Origin: Methanosarcina vacuolata Z-761
GTDB taxonomy: Archaea; Halobacteriota; Methanosarcinia; Methanosarcinales; Methanosarcinaceae
DNA: 64,000 bases
NCBI RefSeq assembly: GCF_000969905.1
Contig: NZ_CP009520.1
Span: forward strand, 1,240,001 to 1,304,000
Direction: 5' to 3'
The stretch's first letter is position 1. The number at the start of each line of letters is the position of its first letter. The notes beneath the pieces are model-generated. The model saw only the letters and a list, made by a program, of their open reading frames with translations. It was not told the origin of the DNA and did no database searches. Positions 63,007-64,000 of the stretch are shown here, one piece after another. The translations under genes were made by a program, and so were the position numbers.

Positions 63007-64000
63007 ATGTCTTATATTGAAAAAATTGATCCAGAATTGTTCGAGGCTATAAAGAAAGAAGCTGAGCGCCAGGAATATAAACTGAACCTTATCGCATCTG
63101 AAAATTATGCGAGTAAAGCCGTTATGGAAGCTCAGGGATCTATTCTGACCAATAAATATGCCGAAGGATATTCCGGCAAACGGTACTATGGCGGCTGCGA
63201 TTTCGTGGACATTGCCGAGGACCTCGCAATTGCCAGGGCAAAGAAAATCTTTAATGCAAATTACGTAAACGTCCAGCCTCACTCAGGTTCTGGAGCTAAT
63301 ATGGCTGTCTATTTCTCGGTTTTGCATCCCGGAGACACCATCATGTCCATGGATCTCTCTCACGGCGGACATCTTTCTCACGGCAGTCCTGTGAGTTTTT
63401 CCGGAAAGCTCTTTAATATTGTGCCTTACGGAGTCAGTAAAAAGACTGAGATGCTGGACTATTCCGAACTTCTGAAAAAAGCAAAGGAAAACAAACCGCA
63501 AATGATTGTTTGCGGGGCTTCAGCCTATCCTCGTGAAATCGATTTCAAGCAATTCCGCGAAATTGCTGACGAGGTCGGAGCCTATCTGCTTGCAGATATC
63601 GCTCACATTGCAGGGCTTGTAGTTGCAGGTGTGCACCAGAGTCCTGTACCTTATGCGGACTTCGTTACCAGCACAACTCACAAAACCCTCCGGGGTCCAA
63701 GAGGCGGAATTATTATTTCCAGGACAGAAGAACTTTCGACCGGAATTAACAAAGCGGTTTTCCCCGGCCTTCAGGGTGGACCTCTCATGCACATTATAGC
63801 TGGAAAAGCAGTAGCATTTAAAGAGGCAATGAGTGAGAAGTTCAAACAGGATCAGATTCAGACCGTAAAGAACGCAAAAACCCTCTGTAAATGCCTGAAA
63901 GAGAAGGGTTTTGATATGGTCTCTGGCGACACGGATAATCATCTTATGCTTGTCAATCTCAATAATATGAATATAACAGGTAAGGATGCAGAAGCCGCCC
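63007..64000 (+). CDS. glyA: Serine hydroxymethyltransferase, 5' part (runs off the window)
   Basis: PLP enzyme that interconverts serine and glycine and transfers a one-carbon unit to a tetrahydropterin. The visible 331 codons start [56 protein letters not shown] and [15 protein letters not shown] are conserved, and the PLP lysine is K226 in [18 protein letters not shown] lies 5 bp before the ATG at 63007; a GTG three codons upstream is less likely. The stop is beyond 64000. With purN it forms a one-carbon pair; in M. barkeri this enzyme is known to use tetrahydrofolate. Confidence 0.95.
   Translation, partial: MSYIEKIDPELFEAIKKEAERQEYKLNLIASENYASKAVMEAQGSILTNKYAEGYSGKRYYGGCDFVDIAEDLAIARAKKIFNANYVNVQPHSGSGANMAVYFSVLHPGDTIMSMDLSHGGHLSHGSPVSFSGKLFNIVPYGVSKKTEMLDYSELLKKAKENKPQMIVCGASAYPREIDFKQFREIADEVGAYLLADIAHIAGLVVAGVHQSPVPYADFVTSTTHKTLRGPRGGIIISRTEELSTGINKAVFPGLQGGPLMHIIAGKAVAFKEAMSEKFKQDQIQTVKNAKTLCKCLKEKGFDMVSGDTDNHLMLVNLNNMNITGKDAEAA

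Overview
The window is a stretch of a Methanosarcina chromosome, most like M. barkeri/M. acetivorans relatives. The evidence is an SlmA-type S-layer protein made of two tandem S-layer domains, archaeal CCA-adding enzyme, TiaS and Cdc48 beside bacterial-type metabolic genes, AT-rich intergenic DNA with short tandem repeats, and several IS1634-type insertion sequences. The species cannot be fixed from sequence reading alone.

Layout. 0.2-8.0 kb: a type I restriction-modification operon (hsdM-hsdS-hsdR) with a SprT/YgjP-like zinc metalloprotease gene as fourth member. 8.5-13.8 kb: branched-chain amino acid synthesis (isopropylmalate/citramalate synthase, ilvB, ilvH, ilvC). The synthase has no ordinary start codon in the expected place, and ilvC has a leader that can fold as a three-way junction. 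13.9-15.0 kb: a nitroreductase, tRNA-Arg(CCG) and a 59-residue membrane protein.

15.0-26.8 kb is an accessory island next to the tRNA. It carries a zinc-ribbon/HEPN-like gene with an R-x4-H motif and a second, truncated, almost identical copy 7.4 kb away. It also holds a RelE/RelB-type toxin-antitoxin pair with a palindromic operator, an intact IS1634-family element inserted in an older deleted relative, several MITE-like pieces, a relic of a polysaccharide deacetylase gene, a secreted five-PKD-repeat protein and a secreted beta-helix protein.

26-44.5 kb is a cell-surface region: a large S-layer-domain protein, a DedA-like gene destroyed by a 17-bp repeat expansion, a DUF347 membrane protein, a winged-helix regulator operon, the main S-layer protein gene, and a three-gene lipid/glycan module (PAP2 phosphatase, GT28-like glycosyltransferase, flippase-like protein) bracketed by inverted non-coding repeats. 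A second beta-helix protein follows. The CCA-adding enzyme lies within this region.

44.5-53.2 kb is a run of mostly minus-strand single genes for small-molecule enzymes: methyltransferases, cupin, GNAT, PhzF, a pyruvate-kinase-C-like protein, GyrI-like domains and a GyrI-TrmO fusion. An ArsR-like regulator on the plus strand closes it. 53.2-54.6 kb holds IS1634-type transposase wreckage. 54.8-64 kb is core housekeeping: PRC-barrel protein, Cdc48, NadE, TiaS, a COG1395 regulator, PurN and the 5' part of GlyA, which runs off the window end.

No CRISPR array, rRNA or replication origin was seen. Function calls come from reading motifs by eye, not from database searches.
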